DNA from: Meconema thalassinum | Taxonomy: Eukaryota > Arthropoda > Insecta > Orthoptera > Tettigoniidae | Reading direction: 5' to 3' | Length of the DNA: 64,000 nucleotides | NCBI GenBank assembly: GCA_946902985.2 | Contig: OX336388.2 | Location: forward strand, 1,499,616,545 to 1,499,680,544 | Shown here: positions 1 to 10,391 of the stretch, one piece after another | Layout: every line of letters begins with the position of its first letter | Position numbering within the stretch: the first letter of the stretch is position 1 | Position numbers and translations under genes: made by a program | The notes under the pieces: model-generated | The model's input: the letters and a program-made list of their open reading frames with translations, nothing else | The model's database searches: none | Told to the model about the DNA's origin: nothing

Positions 1-130
1 GGAAGGTCCTGATTACACCTCCAGCCTGCTCTGTGGCATAGTCAATAAAGCTCTTTGCTACTGTGCCGAAAACATGGATAAAATGTGTTCTTAAATGACT
101 TTGTTAGTAAAGTAATAAATATGGTTGGAA

Positions 131-470
131 GATGATACTGTTGTTGTTTGAGTCTTCAGTCTTTTGACTGGTTTGTAGCAGCTCTCCATGCCTCCCTGTC
201 TTAAGCTAATTGTTTCAGCTTTACTTAGCTACCACACCCTACATCCGAGGCAATCTGTTTAACATATTTCTAACCTTGGTCTACCCCTACAGTTCTTGTC
301 CTCGACCCTTTCTTCCATAACTAAGTTTGCTATTCCTGGGTATCTTATATGTGTCCTACCAACCTATCTCTTCTCCTCATTAGCAGCCACCAGAAACATC
401 TCTCCTCTCCCACTTGTCTTAATACTTCTTCGTTTGTAACCCTATCTACCCATCTGATCTGATGATACTG
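131..470 (-). mobile_element. 5'-truncated LINE 3' end with intact target duplication
   Basis: The 10-bp direct repeat GATGATACTG lies at 131-140 and 461-470 and frames a 320-bp fragment. The fragment starts, on the minus strand, inside the C-terminal coding part of a LINE and ends in a short GTT-rich tail. The same sequence, including the stretch around 'gagtcttcagtcttttgac', forms the 3' end of the longer LINE copy at 8872-9937, so this is a second, severely 5'-truncated copy. TSD and truncation fit target-primed reverse transcription. It has no coding capacity left. Confidence 0.85.
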
Positions 471-592
471 ATACAATAGTTATTATCCATTTTCCAATAC
501 AAAATGGTAATATGATTTATTAGTACTGTTTATACTTGTAATGACAAATTACAAAAATTAAACAGCATGTATTATATTACTCATCAGCAAAA

Positions 593-612
593 TGATGATG
601 ATGATGATGATG
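593..612. repeat. (GAT)n microsatellite
   Basis: Uninterrupted GAT/ATG trinucleotide run of about 20 bp, just upstream of the left arm of the long-range inverted repeat. Triplet tails of this type also end the RTE elements in this window, but no LINE body adjoins it. Confidence 0.8.
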
Positions 613-636
613 TAAGTATGCTTTGATGCCAGTATT

Positions 637-765
637 CAGTACACCACATCATATTGTTTCACGTACAAACGTAGTGGGCTTCACAACTCATTTACTGTAA
701 CTGCTGTGTGGCAAGATGCAATGGCTTCATCTCACGGCAACGGACTTGACATCACAGTCTTGCAC
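637..765 (+). repeat. Left arm of a 6.7-kb-spaced inverted repeat pair
   Basis: The reverse complement of 7397-7560 aligns with this stretch: both read tgtaccacatcatantgtttcac (in part), then 'gtagtgggcttcacaact', then a diverged segment containing 'gacatnatgtcacag'-like sequence. The two arms could be terminal repeats of one old DNA transposon about 6.9 kb long, or two copies of one family in opposite orientation. No transposase links them. Confidence 0.55.
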
Positions 766-770
766 CCGGT

Positions 771-1570
771 GTCTGGTGGTCGTGTTTCATCATCGAGACA
801 TGGTCACCAAATGCCACTTAACTGATAATAGTCATCCCTGTTAATGTCAGCAGGATGGCAATGTATTATGAGGTGTGGCATATAACCTACTCAATTCTTC
901 CCCTATAAAGATTGCATGCTAGGTCTTTTGTTCCTTAGCCTATGTACGCAGCATCTTCAGTTAAGATACGTTTAACAGTTCCACCAGTCTGTTCTATAAA
1001 GACCAGATCACTTCATACAACACATCAACTGTCCATTTTTCTCAGGTGGGCCGAGCCTGCTTTTTCAGGATGAGGGTAATGTTATTTGAAACACTGTGTG
1101 TATATGCTAATACCACAGTTGAACCAGCTTGCTCTTTCTCTGCCTAATCTTAGATGGTTTTCAGGTGAAATGCTCAGTGAATATGTTTCGTAGGATATCC
1201 ATTACCTAAAGATAGCTCGTCTTAGGATATATTTTTCCTCTCCTCGGTAATCGATAAGGATCGTAAGTTACGGAAAAGTCCTAATTTTTTGAAAAATAAG
1301 TGCCAATGACCTTGTTTAAAGAAATTTGATTTTGCCTATAAATGCTTATTTTGACCATTTGTATGGTTTTTGTCATACTTTGCTAATTTTAGTGATATTA
1401 CGTTATATTTGGTTGCACTTTTGTTTAAATGTTGACAAGGTACAAGACCCTTCCAGAAAATAAGTTTCCCTATATTTTAAACAAACAGAAAAAGAAGTTA
1501 TATGAAAAACAAATTTTGAGCTATTTTTTGACACCTGTCATATATCATGGGATCAACTTTTGTATTGATG
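771..1570. other. No gene recognised
   Basis: Intronic or intergenic sequence with no ORF, RNA gene or repeat boundary that I can support. Confidence 0.5.
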
Positions 1571-1572
1571 TG

Positions 1573-1842
1573 TTATAGAATTCTGCTGCCTAGGAATGGA
1601 ACCAGCATGTGACATTTGTCAGTGTGAAAATGCTGAGCAATATGTAGTCGAGCATTGTCATGGATCAGCACAACACCTGCACTGAGCATTCCACACTTCT
1701 TGTTTTGAATGGTCTGTTGCAATTTTCGTAGTGTTTCACAGTAACAGTCAGAGTTCACTGTTTCACCTCTGGGCAGGAAGTCAATGAGCAGAATGCCCTT
1801 CGTGTCCCAGTACACTGGTAACATTACTTTCCACACCAACAC
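1573..1842 (-). pseudogene. mariner transposase fragment
   Basis: An 89-codon minus-strand frame matches the catalytic core of Tc1/mariner (mariner subfamily) transposases. It has WDTKGILLIDFLPRGETVNS, where the Asp after Tyr-Trp is the second catalytic Asp, then about 35 residues on LIHDNARLH, where HDNARPH with the third catalytic Asp is usual (Pro is Leu here). The first catalytic Asp, the N-terminal helix-turn-helix domains and both terminal repeats are missing. It is a dead internal fragment, and the same domain occurs in SETMAR-type genes. Confidence 0.85.
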
Positions 1843-4229
1843 AATTTGACCTTTGACAAATATCCTACACTAGGTTCTGTTTGCTCATGACCTCCGATGA
1901 ATTTTGATCGGTGCTATGTTTCGTGTATTAAGACCGAACCGTACAGGCAGTGGGAGACAGAATCGAGTCACCATTTTGAGCTTCTGTTGCTGTGTTACTG
2001 ACACCTGTCGGGCCATATCCGGCTGGTATATATTTGCTACGTCATTGATTTGTCGCCCATGCTAATGTTTCCTAGCTGAATATGTTTACTTTAAAAGAAG
2101 AAAAATGGAGAAACTTAATTACTGCATGTTCCTCGTACATTTTATCTGTGTGGAGCTTCTAACACAGGATTTCTAAATGGTGCAGTAGATATATTTTCCT
2201 CCATATCCCTGGAATAGGTAGATAGCTGTTATGGATGTCTCATTGAGTAAGGTGCCATCCCAGCAGATAAATTTACTTCAAAGCAATTATTAATCAAGGA
2301 AACTCTGTGCTATCTCACAGCCAGTTCAACCTTGACAGGTAGTGTTACAGCCTCCTCCTTTCACGATCAGTGTATTTGAACAGATTGTTCACACTTTTAG
2401 TACAGCAGTGAAGTCCATCATGCCTAAAGTGATGTGGGATTTCTGTTAGGCATTGTCTTCTAACTTATGCCAGCAGATACCAAAATGCATGCTAATAGTT
2501 TTAGAATTCTCTTTTTAGGAAAAGCAAGTGAGAACTGCATCCCAAGGCTATGCTACTATTGTACTGAATGAATATTGAAAGATTAAATGTAGGTATTGTA
2601 GCTCTCTCAGTTTGTATGATTAAATGTTTGTATAATTGCGGAGGATGATATGATATCGTCGTTCATATATCTATTTGTTTGCTTGGGCCGCGGCACACCC
2701 TATGTTTTAAACTGCCGTTTGTCGAGCTCATCAGAAGAACATCCAGGAAGGAAGGTAATCTGTCCATCTTTCTCAATTTCCATTGAGAACTGGATGGTGA
2801 AGTGAACTGAATTCATGTATTCGAGAGTATTAAGATACAAATTCACGGAGCATTTCACCCATAATCCATCTCGGACATGGCAGAGAACGAGGGAGCTGCT
2901 TCAATTGCTGTATTACCATATGCACAAGGTGTTTCGAACAACACTGTCCACATCCTGCCCGACCAGGTTCCAGTCCTTCTAAAAATATTGAGTAGTTGAT
3001 GCACAGTGTGATAAACCCAGTCCCAGTCACCAAACCACCTGGAGTTTACAGAATTCTGTGTCTTGAATGCAATCAGGTGTGCACCGCCCACTTGTTATTC
3101 TGGGTGGTAAATATGGTCTCTGTGCCAGGAGAAGTCAGTTGAGTTTGAACTTAAGGTGCCTTACCGTGTACTACGCATTCCAAAAACATCAAGTTGGACA
3201 CTACCTGCTTCACTCACTCAACTCATTCTTTCTTTATTTATACTCTGCGCTCCGTTAAAAACAAAGTCATGTGAAAACGTTGACAGTAGGAAGGGAACAA
3301 TACACGCTTTAAGTCAAATGAACGACAAACACCATGCTGGAGGTAGCAGCAACTGACTGCCGATATATTTTGGTCGGAAATAGACGATCTACGCATGCGC
3401 ACAGCTAAATTCCTCGCTCGCTGTCACAGCTTGTCGAGCTGACTTCTCTACTGCAGGAGTAGAATCAGTCTAATTTTCTTGGTCTTCTTTAAAATGGTAA
3501 AAATGTGGAAGTAGAATAGTTTCATCCTGACCCAACTAATTACGAAAACTAAACGGAGTAGTAGCCCACTAAGTCAAGTAAAATAATGCCGCAGAGACCA
3601 GGATGAACATATTCTCACAAGGGGAATAAGTTCTGCCAAACCCATGAAAGATTAACTTCACTCCTGAACCAAACATAAAACTGGAGAGAGAAAGGCACAT
3701 GAAGTATGTGAACTAACTGCTAAAGAAAAACAGTAATGAGAGAGATGATGCTTGAATCCGAAAGAGGATGTATTGAAGAATAAAAAATAATCACATGGTT
3801 GACGTAAGGAACACGTACACACTAAGGAACAGAATAAGATAAAGATAAAACGTCGTCTAGATAAAATCGTCTATCGAACCACAATCAAGTTACGGTATTT
3901 ACATTTGGAAACGTAGCGTGTAGGGAGCTGACACATGGTCACAAAAGACATTATGTTGATTAAGTAGGCACCAAATGAATAAAAAGAAACTTCCAAAGAT
4001 AGGAAATGAGAAAGTAATACACATACTGTACTGTACTGTAGATATATTAACCAAACTCTGTGGGAATACACACTGGCAGGAAACAAACTTAGAACAAGAA
4101 TAAAAGAAACACAAGCACATGAGTTGAATCATGGAATTTATCTGACAAAAGTAGATAATGTTCATTGAAACTTTTCCGACCAATCAATAGATTTTATATT
4201 CTGAACATAAGATCTACATAGTTCTCAGT
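1843..4229. other. No gene recognised
   Basis: Short overlapping minus-strand frames at 2830-3091 (to 78 codons) and plus-strand frames at 3067-3356 show no domain I recognise and no splice consensus that would chain them. The region reads as old intron or decayed repeat. Confidence 0.5.
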
Positions 4230-4271
4230 AGGTACATGTTTCGGGGCTTACATGGCTCCCTTCTTCAGCCT
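4230..4271 (-). ncRNA. Degenerate hammerhead-ribozyme motif (Penelope type)
   Basis: On the minus strand CTGAAGA (4262-4268; CTGATGA with T>A at a core position) is followed by a GGG/CCC helix II with an 11-nt loop, then GAAAC (4238-4242), the palindrome ACATGT, a GTA cleavage-site triplet and CCT. CCT pairs with AGG just 5' of CTGAAGA as helix I. Short helix III, helix I and core order fit the minimal type I hammerheads known in Penelope-like retroelements. The core substitution should abolish cleavage. No Penelope reverse transcriptase is seen nearby. Confidence 0.55.
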
Positions 4272-5421
4272 TACATTTGTATTATCTATATACACTATAT
4301 TGTTAAAACATTGATTAAAACATGCAAAACACATTAAAAAGTTATGCTATTGTTCTTATTGTTGAATAAAAACCTTTAAGATAGATTGATTATTTTTGTG
4401 GAAAGCTCATGTTCATTTTTTTCTATTGATATGTGGGTGACAAATAAAACGAAAGATAAAACTTGTCACATGTGTAGTGTGTTCAGTCCTTGTGTTAAAT
4501 AATCTTGTGGAATATAAAAGTTATAGTTGGGATGAAAACATGTATGAATCCTTTCTTTCTCCTTCTTTGAATGTGGTAACCATAAGGTTACCTTCTTGTT
4601 GTGACAATTATGTGGATCCAAAAATATAGGTTGAAATCAAATAATTCCGGAGGAGAGCAAGATGTAAACATTGATCTAATGGAAAGAAAAATACCAACAA
4701 TTAGTATTTATCTTATATTACGATAACACTGTATATGGCATTAGAAAATATATGTATAAAAGAAGAGAAAAAAAACTTGCTACACTTCCCATTAGAATTT
4801 AGTAAGAGTGCAATAGAATTGAAACAAGGGAGATGGCTTTACAGACTTGCAAAGAACATCGCAATCTCACATGAAGAGAAAGAAAACTGTCTAAATGAGG
4901 GATATAAAATCTTTGAGAAATACTGTACATTACAGTGGCACAATAAACATAGTCTTGCTTGGGTAAAGTAGCGTAGGACAGGGGTGAAGCGTCAACCTGG
5001 GTGCATTGCAGGACGTAGAGCAAAAATAATGCCCAGCAGATCCATTGCAACCACAGACAAGGTCAAACAATCATCATAGATATATGAGCATCCAGAGAAA
5101 CTGACATACTGTACTGTATAGGTCAGTGACAGAACACACTATTCGGTTAAATACAGGACCTCCAATCCAGTAGATACTCGCAGACAAGCATAAATGCAGA
5201 GCGCCCACCTGTGGTAGCAAAGAGATGGGGAGGAGGAGATTTTGAGATGCATTCGAACAGAGAAATAAAGAAAGAAAAGGACAATGATGACGCACTAGCA
5301 CAATTAACACACAAACATGCTGATCGATAGCATTAAGATTTAATGACTCACTTTCATGTAACTTGGTATTTCTTAATATATATACATATGTGTTTAGCCC
5401 TCTAAGGAGCACGTAGAACCA
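4272..5421. other. AT-rich sequence, probably old retroelement, no gene
   Basis: Downstream of the hammerhead-like motif the sequence is AT-rich. It contains runs such as gattaaaacatgcaaaacac that resemble, in composition and position, the sequence beside the second hammerhead motif near 62.2 kb. A 78-codon plus-strand frame at 4735-4971 has no recognisable domain. Confidence 0.4.
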
Positions 5422-6660
5422 TTATTTAGCATTGGTCTCCTTGTTGTTCTTATCTTCCCAAAATTTCCTCATCCTTTCGCTATGTTTCAAATTCCGTCCC
5501 GTTGTGAACTTGGGTGCAAACTTATAAGAATTTACTTTCTGTCTATATGCAGTCCATGTCGTTGTTAGTGGGTCAATGTTGATTTCATTGAGGTCCGTTT
5601 GGGTGTCTGCTAACCAGCATACTTTGGTTTGTCGGGTTCCATTCAGGAAGATTTTCTTGGTCAATCGGGAGTTGTCCATTCGAGCTATATGTCCACAGAA
5701 TTTCTGGCGTCTTTTCCGTGCAAGCGAGGTGAAACGTTCAGTCAGTGAATTCCACATAACTGCCCCAAACCAGGACTCAGTACCACCAACATATGATTAG
5801 ATACAAAACATCATATTACATCTGAAAAACAACAAGGCACCAGGAGAAGTCGGAGTAATCACTGAAATGCCCAAGATCGGAGATGAACTCTTGACTGACA
5901 GACTACAAAACATCATTCATGATTTCTGGAGAGAATTTTCTGGTTATCAATACATGATCTATTTGATATTACCCGATGTGGTTTATTGGAGATTTCCATG
6001 TAGTTATTTTTCGTGGTGGTTTCTTAAAGTGTGTGGACATTAGTTGTAGGTTGGCCATTCCACATATGTTGATTAAGTGATGCTCATTCGCATTTGTATT
6101 CTTGTGTGCCGAGAAATTCCCAATGATATGTCTGTATTCCGTTCTTTGCCAATTTGCGCATTGAAATCTCCGAGGAGGATCTTGATGTGGTCTTGAGGAA
6201 TCTTAGAAAGTGTCTGTTCAAGTTGTGACCAGAACTCCTGAACTTTGTATTTATTAAGGTCATTGTTAACTTGAGCATGTGCGTTTATCAATGTATAGGC
6301 CTTTTGGCGCATTTAACTGTGAGTGGGGAGAGACGATTCAAAGGTGATGTGATGTATATCACTGAGTTCTGGATACTGTTGTGCACAAGGAATGCTGTTC
6401 CGAACACATGTAAATTACTCTTTCTAAGTTTAGTTGCTGGCTTTCCCTTGTAGATACATTATCCACTGGAGTCGAAGTGATCAGAATCACGGAATACCAT
6501 GTTTCTTGTACTGCAAGTATGAGTATTCCGAATCTGTCGCAGGTGTCCGTCAGTATCTTGAGTTTCCCTGTTTTGGTCAGTATCTGTACATTTATTGCAC
6601 CGGTGAATTGCATTTTCTTAGGTTAGAGGTTTTTGGGAAGCTCCGATTCTTCCCGGCATG
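5422..6660 (-). pseudogene. Rearranged LINE fragment (endonuclease and C-terminal tail)
   Basis: The minus strand carries an AP-endonuclease N-terminus (6359-6613, with the 'TGKLKILTDTCDRFG...VQETWYS' pattern containing the conserved Gln-Glu-Thr). The next endonuclease block follows (6073-6312: AYTLINAHAQ, then HIKILLGDFNAQIGKE with the GDFNAQ motif). After a gap comes the post-RT tail (5422-5757: RRQKFCGHIARMDNSRLTKK). A reverse-transcriptase finger segment, LKNNKAPGEVGVI...NIIHDFWREF, lies between them at about 5801-5945 but reads on the plus strand, so the copy is internally inverted or two copies are joined. Most of the RT, including any YADD motif, is gone. Confidence 0.75.
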
Positions 6661-7396
6661 ATGTCCTCGTCCCCCAGAAGCCGAATGACCAGGTTCGCCT
6701 TCGCTCTTCCCAGCTCTGGCCTGAGGTAGTTGCTTTTTTGCTTGTGTTTCCATCGTCCTAAGTTAGTGGTTGATTTTAGCTGGTGGGCGTGAGCCTAGGG
6801 CGAGTGAATCACTGATCATCGATAAAATTCACTCTCATCGTAAGGATTGTTAGTTCATATGGCAGCTGTTGTTATGCTGTGGTTTACAGGTGCCTCTTGG
6901 TGTACTGGGCTGAATATTATTTTTCAGCTTTGTGCCAACCCTGCTCCTTTACCTGGACTTGGGACCGGCAACAGCAACTACTCAATCCACCCAATAGTTG
7001 CTTCAGGTGGAGGTAGTATATCTTAATTTAACAACAAACACAAACAATTAAATAAAAATAACGAATCGAACTGTTAACTCGACCGTAGGTTATGTGGTAC
7101 TTTCTCCACGGTGTAAGTTGTCTTCCTACGCGAGGGAAGACTTCGTGGAAAATTTGTGTTGCTTGCATTGCAGTCCACAAGAGAGTAGGGAGAGAAGAAG
7201 TCCATCTCTCCACCAGAAAGCGTTGGGTGCAAGATGGGAACCAGTCTAATAATATGTGAACACCAATAGGAAAAGATAAAACAAATAGGGAATTCCAGAC
7301 CAATGGTTTGTCTCACTATATGGGCCAATAGCATAGATGAACAAAAAAAGATGGAAATAAGCGGTCAATTTAAATAAATGCATAGTCTTTAGGAAC
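6661..7396. other. LINE 5' region and unassigned sequence
   Basis: About 6661-7020 continues the 5' side of the minus-strand LINE copy and shows no ORF. Overlapping minus-strand frames at 7028-7334 (up to 91 codons) have no recognised motif, so I do not call a gene. Confidence 0.4.
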
Positions 7397-7560
7397 TAAT
7401 TTTGTTGCGCAAGGCTGTGACATCATGTCCGCCGACATCAGACAAAGTGAATCCATTGCCAAGCTGTAATTGATTGCCTGATGGAGCTACCATGCACAAT
7501 GAAACTAGTTGTGAAGCCCACTACATTGTTAAGTGAAACAGTATGATGTGGTACACCAAA
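7397..7560 (-). repeat. Right arm of the long-range inverted repeat pair
   Basis: Inverted partner of 637-765. The best-conserved block is the reverse complement of 'gtagtgggcttcacaact', flanked by accacatcatactgtttcac. It lies 330 bp upstream of the first host exon. Confidence 0.55.
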
Positions 7561-7891
7561 TATTATTGTGTACATAAACTTGACTGCCATGAAAGTGTTA
7601 GTAATGTATGTATATATGTATGTACACTACATTCCTGAATTTTACTATGTTATTGGTCTATGCTATGATCTGTTTATGTCAAGTTCAGTTATTTTTAGGC
7701 AAATTGGTTCCTGCTGTCATGTTGAGAGATATAATTTAATTGTTGTTAATTAATTTTAATGGTTTGGGATATCTTAGTCATAAGCCGATATTAATTCGTA
7801 GGTTTTTCTTGCTTAAAAAGACAATGTCAGTACTGTTATTTTTGAGTGATTTATTAAGGGTAAGTGTTTGATTTCTTGTGTGAATTTGCAG

Positions 7892-8052
7892 ATAAAGTGA
7901 AGAATCTGCAGGACCAGTTAGTAAAATACCAGCATTCTTTGAGTGATATCCAAGAAAACTTAAAGAAGCAAGTGTTGACAGTTCGAAGTTTATTTTCTTC
8001 CCATCATAAACTTATGTTGGATGTCCGCAGTCTGCTGAAGTCTATGGTCAAG
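7892..8052 (+). CDS. Internal exon of a host gene (coiled-coil region)
   Basis: A plus-strand exon lies between tgaatttgcag (3' splice site ending 7891) and a GTTGGT donor at 8053. It starts with two bases that finish a split codon and ends in phase 0. It encodes about 53 residues beginning KVKNLQDQLVKYQHSLSDIQ and ending LMLDVRSLLKSMVK, a helical, Leu-rich, probably coiled-coil segment. Its phase fits the exons at 17093 and 61286, so the three read through without a stop. The identity is uncertain. Position and downstream sequence suggest the C-terminal insertion of an SMG1-like PI3K-related kinase (nonsense-mediated decay). That is inference from the joined sequence, not a search. Confidence 0.65.
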
Positions 8053-8862
8053 GTTGGTCTCTCTTAATGTGATATAGTATTGTACATTTATATAAAATGT
8101 TAGCACGTAACTTTGTGTGTCTAAATATTGAAGCTTTTATTAATCCTTTCTAAATTAATTCCAGTTCCATTTGAAATCCACTTTTTTTTTCAATTGGCTG
8201 CCTTGTATTGTTTGCAAATTTATTTTTACTTTCCTGCCTCATCCCGGTTATTTCAGAGTAAACAAACTCTTAGAAAACCATGCAAGTTCCAGTGGTGCTG
8301 TGCCAAATGGCATTTCATATAGGCCTATTATTGAATATCTTTCTATTTGAAATTCATTTACTCTTGATGGTACCACTGGTTTGTTTTACTCTCCTCCCCC
8401 TCCCGAAAGGAAGAGGTCATGTGCCTCTGGTTCAAATTCAATGTAACACTGTACAGTTCCATACAAATAAATTTTAACAAGTTTTTTCCCATGGTTGGCA
8501 ACTTTGCTACAGCTGCACATTGCTTATTCTTAGATCTCTTTGCTCTATATGCATTCTTTGCACTGTTATTCATGTCTTCAATGGTTACAACTCCCAGGAA
8601 AATCGGCAGGTATTGTAGTATTATCTCAGAAAACTTCCATAACATAGACAGCTACTAAATTCGGTGTCTGTGTAGGCACTATAAATAGCATTCCAAATAA
8701 ACTTCGATCATTCAAACTTTGTGGTCCCAAGACAATTTCTATTCAACATGAGTTAAACTTAACCCACATGTTCCCGTTAGGGTTGTTTTCCTACATTTGT
8801 TGTTATTTTGTGGTTCAAGAATCTTCTGTATTGCTGTTTTAGGGAGTTGGCAGGTATATGTG
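8053..8862. other. Ancestral part of host intron
   Basis: Sequence between exon 1's donor and the target duplication of the LINE block. It shows no gene or repeat boundary. With 17068-17092 it makes up the roughly 0.84-kb intron that would remain if the 8872-17058 insertion were removed. Confidence 0.6.
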
Positions 8863-8878
8863 AGTGTATTTGTTGTTG

Positions 8879-8912
8879 TTGTCGGTGGTGGTGGTGGTGG
8901 TGGTGGTGGTGT
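8879..8912. repeat. (GTT/GGT)n simple repeat at the LINE 3' end
   Basis: GTT and GGT triplets run through the 3' tail of LINE A on the minus strand (ACC/AAC there). The 131-470 copy has a shorter GTT tail at the same place, so this is the expanded tail of the element. Confidence 0.8.
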
Positions 8913-10391
8913 TGTTGTTGCTTGAGTCTTCAGTCTTTTGACTGGTTTGATGCAACTATCCATGCCTCCCTGTCCTGAGCTAATCGTTTCCTCTCTACAT
9001 AGCTACCACACCCTACATCCGGAATCTGTTAACATATTCTAACCTTGGTCTACCCCTACAGTTCTTGTCCTCGACCCTTCCTTCCATAAATAAGTTTGTT
9101 ATTCCTGGGTGTCTTAGTATGTGTCCTACCAACCTATCTCTTCTCTCCATTAGCAGTCGCCAGAAACATCTTTCCTCTCCCACTCATCTTAATACCTCTT
9201 CGTTTGTAACCCTATCTACCCATCTGATCTTCATCAATCTCCTGTAACACCACATTTCAAATGCTTCAATTCCCCTCTTTTCTGCTGGTTCAATAGTCCA
9301 AGTTTCACTTCCATAGAGTGCCACACTCCAGACAAAGACTTTCAAATATGACTTCCTAATACCTAAATCTATATTCGAAGTCAACAGATTCCTTTTTTGT
9401 AGAAATGCTTTCCTTGCCTGAGCCAACCTACATTTTATATCCTCTTTGCTTCGTCCATCACTGGTTATTTTGCTTCCTAAGTAACAGAAGTCTCCTACTT
9501 TTTCAGCTTTTCACCTGCCAATTTGATGTCCATAGAGGTTTCTGATCTATTTTGGCTGCATTCCAATATTTTTGTTTTACATTTATTAATTTTCATCATG
9601 AATTCTTTCCTCAAGACAGTCCATACCATTCAAAAACTCATTCAAATCCTCAGGCGTGTCAGAGTTGATACTATTTCTCCTTGAATCTTCACTCCCACTC
9701 TAAATTTTTTTGAATTTCCTTCATTGCTTGTTCAATTTAAAGATTGAAAAGTATTGGTGATAAGTTGCAGCCTTGCCTTACACCTTTCTGAATACCAGCT
9801 TCTCTCTCATGTCCTTCAGCTCGAATGATTGCTGTCTGGTTTCTGCATAGATTGTAGATCACCCTCCTATCCCTGTACTTTATTCCAATCGTTTTCAAAA
9901 TGTCAAACAATTTAGCCCAATCAAAAGCCTTTTCTAAGGGCGGTATTCATAGTCGTCAATTATTTGCTCTCTAATCTCTGATTCCTGAATCAGTGATTAT
10001 GTGTGGATCTCCAATTATTCGTCGCATGTATTCATAGTCGTCCAACAATCTGTGATTCATGAATCATTGATTCGTCGATCTCCGATTATTTGCGCCAATC
10101 TCTGATTCATGAATTACAGCTTCAATCATAGATTATTTGAGGTACTATGAGAACGTTATCGTTCGGTATCGAAACCAGCGCGAAGAAGGCGGTGACAATC
10201 GGGAAAGTGGTCGGAAATCTTTCAATAGAACGCACTTCCGTAGGGATAAGCCGAGCAGAAGCCGACTTTGTGCAGTTGTGACTGAATTATTTCAACTTGT
10301 TGACTAGAATTTTCTTCAATTTGTACCCATCAATAATATCAGACTGCTTCAACATTTAAAAGCCAGACTGTTTTTGTACTTTTTCACTCAG

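Noticed and set aside
2830..3091. Two overlapping minus-strand ORFs (67 and 78 codons)
   Set aside because: No recognisable family, no splice signals, and two frames equally open.
8739..8963. Minus-strand ORF with a poly-proline run
   Set aside because: The proline run is the (GGT)n tail of LINE A read in antisense.
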